A DNA stretch of 20,020 nt from JAAYZQ01 sp034428935. Lineage in GTDB: Bacteria > Chloroflexota > Anaerolineae > JAAYZQ01. The notes under the pieces were generated by a model. That model ran no database searches. It was not told where the DNA came from and saw only the letters and a program-made list of their open reading frames with translations. Shown one piece after another: positions 1 to 7,620 of this stretch. How positions within the stretch are numbered: the first letter of the stretch is position 1; every line of letters begins with the position of its first letter. The stretch covers positions 1 through 20,020 of the forward strand of contig DAOUHB010000178.1 of the NCBI GenBank assembly GCA_034428935.1, read 5' to 3'. A program made the position numbers and the translations under genes.

Positions 1-247
1 GTCATTGGAGGAGGCTGGGGCGGTTGCGCCGCGGCGCTGGCGGCCAAAAAGGCCGGCGCCGAGGTGATCCTGGTGGAAAAGACCGACTGCCTGCTGGGCA
101 CCGGCCTGGTGGGCGGCATCATGCGCAACAACGGCCGCTACACGGCGGCCGAAGAGATGATCGCCGTGGGCGGCGGGTGCCTGTTCCAACTGGCCGACCG
201 CGTCGCCCGCCACACCAACGTCAACTTCCCGGGCCACGAGCACGCCA
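1..247 (+). pseudogene. FAD-dependent oxidoreductase, N-terminal fragment (5' end outside window, 3' end lost)
   Basis: Reading from base 1, the translation opens with a dinucleotide-binding Rossmann motif, VIGGGWGG, followed by a second strand ending in VEK, whose Glu normally binds the FAD ribose. It continues with GGIMRNNGRYTAAEEM and ends near NFPGHEHAN. This matches the N-terminal FAD-binding portion of flavoprotein oxidoreductases of the succinate dehydrogenase/FAD_binding_2 type. The substrate cannot be told. After about base 247 this frame turns into nonsense and stops at 510, while a different frame picks up the interior of a membrane transporter. The usual several hundred residues of substrate domain are absent. 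I infer a deletion or an assembly chimera, not a functional short enzyme. The true start lies upstream of the window, so flanking genes cannot be judged. Confidence 0.75.
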
Positions 248-1384
248 ACCATCGGCGCCATCTATCTCATGGTGCAACCGGCGAAAAAGCTGATGCGCAC
301 CCCTGCCCTGGCCTTCTGGGTGACGGGCGTGGTGATGTACATTGCCGCCACGTTCCTCTGGCCCTCCCCAGCCACTGCCCTGGTCGGCGCCATTCTATTC
401 CCCGCGGCCCTGGCCGTGGGCCTGCCGGCCATCTCGACGGCCATGTCCATGAACCTCTTTGGGCACGGCGTCGCCCTGTCCACCGACCTGGTCATCCAGG
501 GCGCGCCTAACCTGACCGCCGAAGCCGCCGGCCTGCCGGTGAGCGACATCCTGGCCGCCAGCATCCCCCTCAACATTGCTGCCTCTGTCGCGGCCCTGCT
601 CGTGGCCTGGTTCGTGGTGGTCCGCAAGGATATCAAGGCCAACGTCGTCACCGAGACCGAATACCTGAGGTTTGCCGAGGAAGAGGAGAGCGCCAAGAAC
701 CGCGAGTTCTCGACCCTGGCCCGGACGGCTGCCTGGGTGGTGCCGGTGGCGTTTCTGCTGGACGTGATCGTCCTCATTTTCATGAAGATCCGCGGAGGCG
801 ATGCCACCGCCGTCCTGGGTGGCACGGCCCTGATCCTCCTGTCGGCCTTCTGCATCTGGAACAAGGGCCTCAAGGAGGGCATGGACCAGATCACCGACTG
901 CGTGCGCGAGGGCTTTATGTTCGGCCTGAAGGTCTTTGCGCCGGTGTTCCTGGTGGCGGGCTTTTACCTCATGGGCGTTCCCGGCCACGCAGAGGCCATC
1001 TTTGGCGACGCCGGCAAGCCCCTCATCATCGACCTGATCCAGGCGCTGAGCAATATCATTCCCACGGGCAAGGCCATCGTCGGGATCATGCACACCATCC
1101 TGGCCGGCATCACCGGCCTGGACGGCTCGGGCTTTAACGACCTGCCCCTGATGGGCGCCCTGGCCGCCTCCTGGGGCCAGGCCCTGGGCATCAAGACCGC
1201 GACCCTGGCCGCGCTGGGCCAGATCTCCATGATCTGGATCGGCGGCGGGACCATCGTCCCCTGGGCGGTGCTGCCCGTTTCGGCCATCACCGGCGTGCCG
1301 GCCATGGACCTGGTCCGCAAGAATTTCTGGCCCTGCATCGCGGGCGTGACGGCGGCCACGATCCTGGCCATCATCTTGATGTAG
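248..1384 (+). pseudogene. Polytopic membrane transporter lacking its N-terminus (ion-transporter/GntP/DcuC-like)
   Basis: From about base 248 the frame reads TIGAIYLMVQPAKK and continues for about 378 codons to the TAG at 1382-1384. It shows roughly nine hydrophobic segments separated by short loops, including an NLFGHGVALSTD turn and the re-entrant-like stretches GLDGSGFNDLPLMGAL and IGGGTIVPWAVLP. This layout resembles secondary carboxylate or gluconate transporters of the ion-transporter superfamily. I cannot fix the family or substrate. The first in-frame ATG is at 269, but it has no Shine-Dalgarno sequence and follows residues that look like the end of a membrane helix. Upstream in this frame there are stops (about 158 and 65). 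The natural N-terminus is therefore missing and the gene is probably non-functional as assembled. A perfect palindrome at 1416-1451 follows. Confidence 0.65.
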
Positions 1385-1415
1385 GCGGGAGACGCGGCCA
1401 TCCCGTTCTACGTGC

Positions 1416-1451
1416 GAGGCGCCCCAGCCGCCATGGCGGCTGGGGCGCCTC
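1416..1451. terminator. Perfect 36-bp palindrome, GC-rich hairpin without U-tract
   Basis: Bases 1416-1433 are the exact reverse complement of 1434-1451. The arms begin GAGGCGCCCC and the centre is CCATGG. It lies 32 bp after the transporter stop and before the GNAT promoter. No T-run follows on either strand, so it is a candidate intrinsic terminator of the hairpin-only type or a transcript-end stabiliser. The function is inferred from position. Confidence 0.55.
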
Positions 1452-1502
1452 ACCCCATCCCCCCAATCTACCTGGTCAAGGGCTACCATGACCTTTGACC
1501 CA

Positions 1503-1531
1503 TTGACAGCGCGCCCGCTTGGGGATAGAAT
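1503..1531 (+). promoter_or_regulatory. Sigma70-type promoter for the GNAT operon
   Basis: The -35 is TTGACA at 1503-1508, then a 17-bp spacer, then the -10 TAGAAT at 1526-1531. The predicted start of transcription is near 1538, giving a leader of about 68 nt before the ATG at 1606. This placement rules out the upstream in-frame ATG at 1519, which lies inside the promoter. Confidence 0.75.
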
Positions 1532-1605
1532 CCCTCAATGGGGAGGACTACACCTGCCGTTTTTGCCCATCGCCACCGGTCCCCAACGCCAGGCAGGAGA
1601 GAGCC

Positions 1606-2049
1606 ATGGACAGCGATCTGCAGATTCGAGAGGCGGGCCCGGACGATGCGCCGGCCATCGTCGCCCTGGTGCAGGAGCTGGCCGCCACCGGTGGCTGGCA
1701 CAGCCCTGTCACCGAGGAGTTTGCGCGGACCTACCTGGCGGCGCCGAGCTGTGGCGTCCTGTTGGCCGAGGAGGGGGGGCGGGTTTGTGGCCTCCTGAGC
1801 TACAGTGTGCGTCCCAACCTGTTTCACGCCGGCGACACGGCCCTCGTAGAAGAGCTGGTGGTGCACCGGCCCGACCGTGGCCGTGGGATAGGCCACGCCC
1901 TCATGGACGCCTTCCTGCAAGGGATGCGTGCCCGGGGCTGTATCGAGGTCTCGGTTTCGACCATGCCCGACAACGAGAGGGCTCGGGCGTTCTACCGCGC
2001 CCACGGCTTTGATGACGAGGCACTGTTCCTGGAAAGGCACCTGGCATGA
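1606..2049 (+). CDS. GNAT-family N-acetyltransferase
   Basis: This 147-residue protein is the normal size for a single GNAT domain, which transfers an acetyl group from acetyl-CoA to an amine. Residues 84-100 form motif A (VEELVVHRPDRGRGIGHALM), with the pyrophosphate-binding R-G-R-G-I-G at 91-96. Residues 117-135 form motif B, including the ARAFYRAHGF signature, whose Tyr130 is the usual candidate general acid. The acceptor is unknown. I chose the ATG at 1606 because AGGAGAG lies just upstream and because the earlier in-frame ATG falls within the promoter. The stop overlaps the next start by four bases (ATGA), so the two are translationally coupled. Cytosolic. Confidence 0.88.
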   Translation: MDSDLQIREAGPDDAPAIVALVQELAATGGWHSPVTEEFARTYLAAPSCGVLLAEEGGRVCGLLSYSVRPNLFHAGDTALVEELVVHRPDRGRGIGHALMDAFLQGMRARGCIEVSVSTMPDNERARAFYRAHGFDDEALFLERHLA

Positions 2050-3194
2050 GCAGCGCGGCGGCGGTCGTCGAAGGAGCGCCCACCTACGTCCTGAGCTATT
2101 CGCGGCGCGTGCGCCTGGTGCGAGGCGCGGTGTTCTTCTTGTTGGCGGGCGGCGCCATCGCCAACTGGGTCCTGGCCTGGATCCGTTTTGCCGGGCCGGC
2201 GGTACAGGTCATCCTGGTGACCACCGCCGACCTGGAGCCGACGATGCGCCTGCTGGCCGACACCCTGGCCCTCCAGCCTCTGAGGCCCTTCCTGGCGGCC
2301 CACCTGAGCCTGTTGCTGGCCGCGTGGGCGCTGTCCATCGCCGGCGACCTCCTGCCCGACCTGGCCCTGGCCGACGACGGCCTCATGGTCCGCCGCCTGC
2401 GCCGCTGGACCGTCGTACCCTGGGGCTCGCTCCGGGCGGTGCGGGCCATGCACCTGGGCGACGAGCGCTACCTGGTCCTGGTGCAGGGCAAATGGACCCG
2501 GCTGGCAGCCGGTCCGCGCCTGGTGAGCTTGCTCCTCGGCGCCGGAGCCACACCCGGCATTCTCCTCACCTCGGCCATGCGCGACTTTTTGCCGTTCATG
2601 GAGCGCCTCTACCACGAGATGAGCGCTGCTGTGGCCGAGCCGATCTACGACGACGATTTTTACTCGCTGCCCGCCGCCCTCGTGCTGGACCCGGCCAACG
2701 CCCTCGACTCGCTGGTCGACCAGGCCCGCGAGGATGGTTGGCCGCTGAGCCTCTCCGCCCAGGCGATGGCCGCCGTGCCCGCCGGCCTCATCGTCGTCCA
2801 GCTTCTCATCCTGCTGCTGCGGGGCGGGGCCTTGTGGAAGCCCCTGGCCCTGGCCGGCCTGTGCGGCCTGGAATGGGCCATGGGCGCCCTCTATCTCTAT
2901 GCCCTGACCGAGATGTTCCAGGGGCGCGTCGAGTTTCGCGAGGCCGCGCTCCTCTACCCCCTGGCGCAGATACCCCGGGCCCTCCTGGCCCTGCCCATGG
3001 CCATGCTCGCCGGCGCGGGCCTCGGATTCCCGGCCGCGGCCGTGGGCCTGGCCAGCGTGTTGTGGGCCGTCCTCCTCACGACCTTGCTCGTGCAGCGCCT
3101 CTATCGCCTGAAGTCGATGCTGCCCGCCGTCCCCGGCGCCCTGCTGCAGACCTTTTACCAGTTCCTGATCCTGGCCATCGTCTTTAACGCCTGA
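2046..3194 (+). CDS. Multi-pass membrane protein with PH-like cytosolic segment, function unknown
   Basis: This is a 382-residue membrane protein I cannot assign to a named family. Two N-terminal hydrophobic segments (about 27-47 and 81-102) precede a soluble stretch at about 105-185. That stretch reads LADDGLMVRRLRRWTVVPWGSLRAV and ends in ILLTSAMRDFLPFMERL. The pattern of a beta-rich core followed by an 'LLT..-x-FL-x-x-ME' helix resembles bacterial PH (bPH/YdbS-like) domains. Further hydrophobic segments lie at about 242-259, 263-288, 300-328, 330-352 and 362-381. An acidic loop (PIYDDDFYSLP) sits near 199-209. The start overlaps the GNAT stop as ATGA, with AAAGG eight bases upstream, so the two genes are probably co-expressed. 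The bPH assignment is an inference from pattern only. Confidence 0.7.
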   Translation: MSSAAAVVEGAPTYVLSYSRRVRLVRGAVFFLLAGGAIANWVLAWIRFAGPAVQVILVTTADLEPTMRLLADTLALQPLRPFLAAHLSLLLAAWALSIAGDLLPDLALADDGLMVRRLRRWTVVPWGSLRAVRAMHLGDERYLVLVQGKWTRLAAGPRLVSLLLGAGATPGILLTSAMRDFLPFMERLYHEMSAAVAEPIYDDDFYSLPAALVLDPANALDSLVDQAREDGWPLSLSAQAMAAVPAGLIVVQLLILLLRGGALWKPLALAGLCGLEWAMGALYLYALTEMFQGRVEFREAALLYPLAQIPRALLALPMAMLAGAGLGFPAAAVGLASVLWAVLLTTLLVQRLYRLKSMLPAVPGALLQTFYQFLILAIVFNA

Positions 3195-3270
3195 GCCGCT
3201 GCCTTGCGCCACGCGCCCCAAGCCGCCGGCCGGGGTGAGTTGCGCCTCCGGGTTGTGCCGCGCCCGCAAC

Positions 3271-3299
3271 TTTTGTTCTGGCGCTTTTTAAAGTATAAT
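3271..3299 (+). promoter_or_regulatory. Promoter of the peptidase-galE-GT operon
   Basis: A consensus TATAAT lies at 3294-3299. The best -35 at 17-bp spacing is TTTTGT (3271-3276), which is poor. The region is AT-rich against its surroundings. A weak stem (GTTGCG 3239-3244 with CGCAAC 3265-3270) followed by TTTT may terminate the upstream operon. Transcription would begin near 3306. Confidence 0.6.
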
Positions 3300-3352
3300 C
3301 TCCTGGCCAATCGCACCACGATCCTAGCTTTGGCTGGTTGGCAGAGGGAGCC

Positions 3353-5407
3353 ATGAACCATTACCGTCAAACCCTTGCCGCGATCTGGGAAGCAGTGTCC
3401 GGCGAGGCGGCGTTGCAGAACGTCATCGACCTCAGCCGTTTCCACCGCATCCAGGCCAGCCCCGGCTACCGGCGCGCGGCCCAGTGGCTGCACCGCGCCC
3501 TGACGCGGGCCGGGTTGGAGGCCGAAGTCCTTTCCTACCCCGCCGAGGAAGGGGGGCGCTTCTGGGCCTGGCCCAGCTTCCAGGAATGGGATTGCAGCGA
3601 GGCCACGCTGCACCTGATCGCCCCGGGGTCCGAGGCGGAGCTCCTGGCCGACTTTCGCGCCTGCCCCATCTCGCTCATCCAGCGCAGCGCCTCGTTCGAC
3701 GGCGAGACCGAGGTGGTGCTCCTCGAAGGGGCCCGGGATGGGGAAGTGGAGGCCGACTACGAGGGCCTCGAAGTCGCGGGCAAGATGGTGCTCACCCGGG
3801 GCGACGTCAGGCGCGTGCGCGAGCTGGCTGTGCAACAGCGGGGAGCCGCGGGCATTCTCTTTGACGGCATGCGGTACGTCCCGCCCGTGCGACTCCAGGG
3901 CGACCTGATGGACGCGCGCCAGTACACCGCCTTCTGGTCCGATCCCGGCACGTCGCGGGCCTTTGGCTTTGTCCTCACTCCCCGCCAGGGGCAGTCGCTG
4001 CGCCGCTTGCTGAAAAAGGGCGAGACGGTGCGGGTACGGGCCCGGGTGCTGGCCGAGGAGTACGACGGCAGCCTGGAGGTCGTCTCGGCTGCCATCCCCG
4101 GCACCGCGGAACAGCCCCAGGAGATCCTGGTCACGGCCCACCTCTGCCACCCGCAGCCCTCGGCCAACGACAACGCGTCGGGCGCCGCCGCCGTCCTGGA
4201 GGCGGCCCTCGCCCTCCAGGGCCTCGTCCTGGCGGGCGCCCTTCCGCGGCCCAGGCGCACCATCCGCTTCCTGTGGATGCCCGAGATGACCGGCACCATG
4301 GCCTATCTCTCCGGCCGGGAGGCCGAGCTGGGGCAGATCGTCGCCGGCCTGAACCTGGACATGGTCGGCGAAGACCAGGACCAGACCGGCGGCTCGTGGC
4401 TCATCGAGAGGCCGCCCGAGGCCATGGCCTCCTTTGCGCCCGAGTTGCTTGCCTGGCTGCGCGGGCTCTTGCCCGGCTTGCGGGGCATGCCGGACGTCTC
4501 GCCGAGCCACACGGGGATCGGCGGCTATGCCCTCTATCGCCAGGAGGAGGTGGCCTTCTCCGGGGGCAGCGATCACCTCATCCTCTCCGATCCCAGCGTC
4601 GCTATCCCGGCCCCCATGCTCATCCAGTGGCCCGACCGCTTTTACCACACCAGTGCCGACACGCCCGAGCGCACCGATCCGGCCAGCCTGGCCCGCGCCG
4701 CGGCGCTGGCGGCGGCCTACGCCTACTGGCTGGCCACCGCCGGGGAGCAGGAGGTGAGCAGCCTGGGGTTCCAGATGGTCGCCCGCTTCAAGGAGCGCAT
4801 CGTGGACGAGGCCCGGCAGGCAGCCGCCGAGGTCATGGGGCTGGACGACGGTGCCGGCCTGGCGAATGCCCTGGCCGCCCTGGATCGCCGGCTGTCATAC
4901 GTCGTCGACCGGCAGCAGGCCGCCCTGGCCAGCCTGCGGTCGCTGGCCTCCGTGCTTTGCCTGGTGGACGAGCTGCGCGAGCAGGTGGAGGAGGCGGCCC
5001 GCCAGGAGCTGGCGTGGGTGCGGCAGGCGGCCGGCCTGCGGGCCGTACACCTGGGCCTGCCCGGCCTGCCGGAGGCCGAGCCCCGCGGCCTGGACGCCGT
5101 CGGGGAGGAAGCGGCCCGCCTCCTGTGCCCCGTTCGCCTGGTGCGCGGCCCGGTTCCCCTGGATCAGTACCGGGCGACCCTGCCCGCCGAGGACCAGGAG
5201 GCCTGGAACCAACGCCTGGCGGCCGCCGGCGATGGCAGGCACCACACCCTGGCAACGCTGGCCCTCTTCTGGGCCGACGGGAAGCGCTCGATCCTGGAGA
5301 TTGCCGACCTCGTGGAGATGGAATCCGGCGCCCGTGACGCCGGCCTGCTGTTGCACTATTTCCAGCTCCTGGAAAAGCTGGGCTTTGTGGAGCTACACCC
5401 CTGCTAG
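3353..5407 (+). CDS. M28/DUF4910-like metallopeptidase with C-terminal winged helix
   Basis: A 684-residue protein of the co-catalytic zinc aminopeptidase fold. An N-terminal region of about 110 residues is followed by a PA-like insert (about 115-240) and the peptidase core. The core carries HLCHPQPSANDNASG (His263/His266, Asp273), PEMTG (Glu311), NLDMVGED (Asp336) and FYHTSADTPE (His432). In classical M28 enzymes two adjacent glutamates serve as base and metal ligand. Here the second is Met312, matching the 'PETxG' style of the DUF4910/DUF2172 aminopeptidase-like group. Residues about 470-600 are largely helical. The last 65 (HTLATLALFWADGKRSI...GFVELHP) look like a winged helix. There is no signal peptide, so it is probably cytosolic. 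It heads an operon with galE and two glycosyltransferases, which suggests a glycan-related substrate. The start at 3353 has AGAGG five bases upstream. The family is fairly sure, the substrate unknown. Confidence 0.82.
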   Translation: MNHYRQTLAAIWEAVSGEAALQNVIDLSRFHRIQASPGYRRAAQWLHRALTRAGLEAEVLSYPAEEGGRFWAWPSFQEWDCSEATLHLIAPGSEAELLADFRACPISLIQRSASFDGETEVVLLEGARDGEVEADYEGLEVAGKMVLTRGDVRRVRELAVQQRGAAGILFDGMRYVPPVRLQGDLMDARQYTAFWSDPGTSRAFGFVLTPRQGQSLRRLLKKGETVRVRARVLAEEYDGSLEVVSAAIPGTAEQPQEILVTAHLCHPQPSANDNASGAAAVLEAALALQGLVLAGALPRPRRTIRFLWMPEMTGTMAYLSGREAELGQIVAGLNLDMVGEDQDQTGGSWLIERPPEAMASFAPELLAWLRGLLPGLRGMPDVSPSHTGIGGYALYRQEEVAFSGGSDHLILSDPSVAIPAPMLIQWPDRFYHTSADTPERTDPASLARAAALAAAYAYWLATAGEQEVSSLGFQMVARFKERIVDEARQAAAEVMGLDDGAGLANALAALDRRLSYVVDRQQAALASLRSLASVLCLVDELREQVEEAARQELAWVRQAAGLRAVHLGLPGLPEAEPRGLDAVGEEAARLLCPVRLVRGPVPLDQYRATLPAEDQEAWNQRLAAAGDGRHHTLATLALFWADGKRSILEIADLVEMESGARDAGLLLHYFQLLEKLGFVELHPC

Positions 5408-5417
5408 GAGGTAGAAC

Positions 5418-6410
5418 GTGAAGATCCTGGTGACCGGTGGCGCCGGCTATATCGGTTCCGTGGTCGTGGAGTCCCTCGTCGCCCGCGGCCACGACGTGAC
5501 CGTGCTGGATAACCTCAGCCAGGGCCACCGCGCCGCGGTTCACCCCGGGGCCCGGTTTGTCCAGGGGGATCTATCAGATCCCCGGGCCGCCCGCGGGGTG
5601 CTGGCCGGCGGCGGCTTTGACGCCGTCATGCACTTTGCCTCCAACACCCTCGTCGGCGAGTCCATGGCCGAGCCCTTCAAGTACCTGGGCGACAACGTCG
5701 TCAACGGCCTGAACCTGCTGCGCGCCGCCGTGGAGAACGGTGCCGGCCGCTTTATCCTGTCGTCCACGGCCAACCTCTTTGACAAGCCCCGCCGCCAGCC
5801 CATCGACGAGGAAGAAGATATCGTGCCGGGCAGTCCATACGGCGAGTCCAAGTTTATGCTGGAGCGCGTGTTGCATTGGCTGGATCGCGTCCACGGGCTG
5901 CGCTACGCCAGCCTGCGCTACTTTAACGCCGCCGGCGCCACCGCCGAGCGCGGCGAGGACCACGCCCCCGAGACACACCTCATCCCCCTCGTGCTCCAGG
6001 TGGCCCTGGGGCAGCGCGAGCGGGTCGAGATCTATGGCCACGACTATCCGACGCCCGACGGCACTTGCGTGCGGGATTACATCCACGTCGTTGACCTGGC
6101 CGAGGCCCACATCCTGGCTCTCGAGTTCCTGGACCAGGGGAGCCGCACCTACAACCTGGGCAACGGCCAGGGCTACTCGGTGCACCAGGTCATTGACACC
6201 GCCCGCCAGGTGACGGGCCACCCCATCCCCACGGTGGACGGGCCGCGACGGCCGGGGGACCCGCCGGTGCTGGTGGCCAGCTCCCAACGCATCCGCCGCG
6301 AGCTGGGCTGGAAGCCCCGCTACCCTGCCCTGCGCGACATCATCCAGACCGCCTGGGACTGGCACCGCACCCACCCGGCAGGCTATGGCGAGCGGCAGGA
6401 CACCGCATGA
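5418..6410 (+). CDS. galE: UDP-glucose 4-epimerase (GalE-like SDR)
   Basis: A 330-residue extended short-chain dehydrogenase, the usual GalE length. It interconverts UDP-glucose and UDP-galactose, or a related UDP-sugar pair, using bound NAD. Visible features are the NAD-binding GGAGYIG at 7-13, Asp31 ending the second strand (TVLDN), the active-site SST at 115-117, and the YxxxK catalytic pair Tyr141/Lys145 in SPYGESK. The substrate-side motifs RYFNAAGA and CVRDYIHVVDLAEAH follow. It begins with GTG, preceded by AGGAGGT overlapping the previous stop, so it is in the same operon ten bases downstream of the peptidase. It probably supplies a UDP-hexose to the glycosyltransferases that follow. 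Whether it acts on N-acetylated sugars cannot be told from sequence. Cytosolic. Confidence 0.92.
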   Translation: MKILVTGGAGYIGSVVVESLVARGHDVTVLDNLSQGHRAAVHPGARFVQGDLSDPRAARGVLAGGGFDAVMHFASNTLVGESMAEPFKYLGDNVVNGLNLLRAAVENGAGRFILSSTANLFDKPRRQPIDEEEDIVPGSPYGESKFMLERVLHWLDRVHGLRYASLRYFNAAGATAERGEDHAPETHLIPLVLQVALGQRERVEIYGHDYPTPDGTCVRDYIHVVDLAEAHILALEFLDQGSRTYNLGNGQGYSVHQVIDTARQVTGHPIPTVDGPRRPGDPPVLVASSQRIRRELGWKPRYPALRDIIQTAWDWHRTHPAGYGERQDTA

Positions 6411-6446
6411 GGGCGGCGGCACCGGGGCAAGGTTGAGGGACGTTCG

Positions 6447-7616
6447 TTGAGAGTCGCCGTAAACGCCTGGTTTCTGGACGAGCCCGGGAGCGGCAGCGGG
6501 CAATACCTGCAAGGTCTCCTGGGGGGCATGGCCGCCCTTGGGGGCCAGGAGGATCTGCCCGACCTGCTCCTCGTCGCGCCCCCGGACGCCCGGCGCCCGG
6601 AGCTGCCCGGCCTGTCCGTGGAGTGGTGGTCGCCGCCGGCGGGCCCCTGGCGGAGCAACGCCGGCAAGGTGGCCTTCGAGCAGGTGGTCTTTCCCCGCGC
6701 GTGCCGCCGCTGGGGCGCCGACGTGGCCCACGTGCCCTACTGGGGCTCGCCCTTATGGCCCTCGGTGCCCACCCTGGTGACCGTCCACGACCTCATTCCG
6801 CTGCTGCTGCCCGCCTACCGCGGCGGCCCCCTGGTGCGGCTCTATACCCGGCTGGCGTCGGCCGCGGCCCGGCGCGCGTCGTTGGTCCTGACCGACTCGC
6901 TGGCCTCCAAGGCCGACATCGAGGCGCACTTGCGCCTGCCTGGCGGCCGGGTGCGGGCCATCTACCTGGCCGTCGACGAGCGGTTCACCCCCCGGCCCGA
7001 TGCCCAGGATGCCGCCGTGCTGCGGCACTATCGCCTGCCGCACCGCTACGTCCTCTACCTGGGACCCCACGACGTGCGCAAGAACGTCGCCGGCCTCCTG
7101 GAGGCCTTCCAGATCGTCGCCGAGGCCGACGCCGACGTCCAGCTCGTGGTGGGCGGCCGGCTGCCCGAGGCCAGCAACTCGCCCCTCTACGATCCGCGGC
7201 CCCTGGCCCACGCCCTGGGAATTGATGGCGAGGTCACGTTCACCGGCTGGGTGGCCGAGGAGCACAAGCCGGCCTTTTACCGCGGCGCGGCGTGCGCCGC
7301 CTTTCCCTCGCGCTACGAGGGCTTTGGGCTGCCCGCCCTGGAGGCCCTGGCGTGCGGCACGCCCCTGGTGGCCAGCAATGCCGCCTCGCTACCCGAGCTG
7401 GTGGGCGATGCCGGCTTTGCCCTCGATCCCGACGACGTGCAGGGCATGGCCGGCGCCATGCTCGCCTGCCTGGTGGACGAGACCCTGGCCGCCGAGCTGC
7501 GGCAGCGGGGGCCTCGACAGGCGGCGCGGTTCCGCTGGACGGAGACGGCCCGCGAGACACTGGCGGCGTACCGTGAGGTCGCCGGCGGAGGCCGCGGCGC
7601 GGGGACGGGAGCCTAG
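6447..7616 (+). CDS. Glycosyltransferase family 4 (GT-B fold)
   Basis: A 389-residue retaining GT-B transferase that moves a sugar from a nucleotide donor to a growing glycan on the cytosolic face. The N-terminal acceptor half shows the family pattern GSGSGQY (14-20) and TVHDLIPLL. The C-terminal donor half has the phosphate-binding RK (211-212, in GPHDVRKNVAGLLEAF) and the EX7E motif in RYEGFGLPALEALACGTPLVAS (Glu291, Glu299). Donor and acceptor are unknown. Members with the 'D..R-KN..LL-AF' signature are commonly mannosyl- or rhamnosyl-type. I chose the TTG at 6447 because GAGGGA lies six bases upstream and residues MRVAVNAW form the expected first strand. It follows galE by 36 bp and the next GT by 4 bp. 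Confidence 0.88.
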   Translation: MRVAVNAWFLDEPGSGSGQYLQGLLGGMAALGGQEDLPDLLLVAPPDARRPELPGLSVEWWSPPAGPWRSNAGKVAFEQVVFPRACRRWGADVAHVPYWGSPLWPSVPTLVTVHDLIPLLLPAYRGGPLVRLYTRLASAAARRASLVLTDSLASKADIEAHLRLPGGRVRAIYLAVDERFTPRPDAQDAAVLRHYRLPHRYVLYLGPHDVRKNVAGLLEAFQIVAEADADVQLVVGGRLPEASNSPLYDPRPLAHALGIDGEVTFTGWVAEEHKPAFYRGAACAAFPSRYEGFGLPALEALACGTPLVASNAASLPELVGDAGFALDPDDVQGMAGAMLACLVDETLAAELRQRGPRQAARFRWTETARETLAAYREVAGGGRGAGTGA

Positions 7617-7620
7617 CGCG

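Noticed and set aside
1519..1605. Earlier ATG start for the GNAT gene
   Set aside because: It falls between the -35 and -10 boxes of a strong promoter and has no ribosome site.
3155..4648. 497-codon minus-strand open frame opposite the metallopeptidase
   Set aside because: Same artefact: no recognisable domain, no start signal, and it crosses the promoter and start of the plus-strand gene.
7000..7620. Upstream in-frame extension of the second GT4 (to 575 codons)
   Set aside because: It overlaps the first GT4 in another frame and is Arg/Pro/Trp-rich nonsense. The ATG at 7621 starts the family's first strand.
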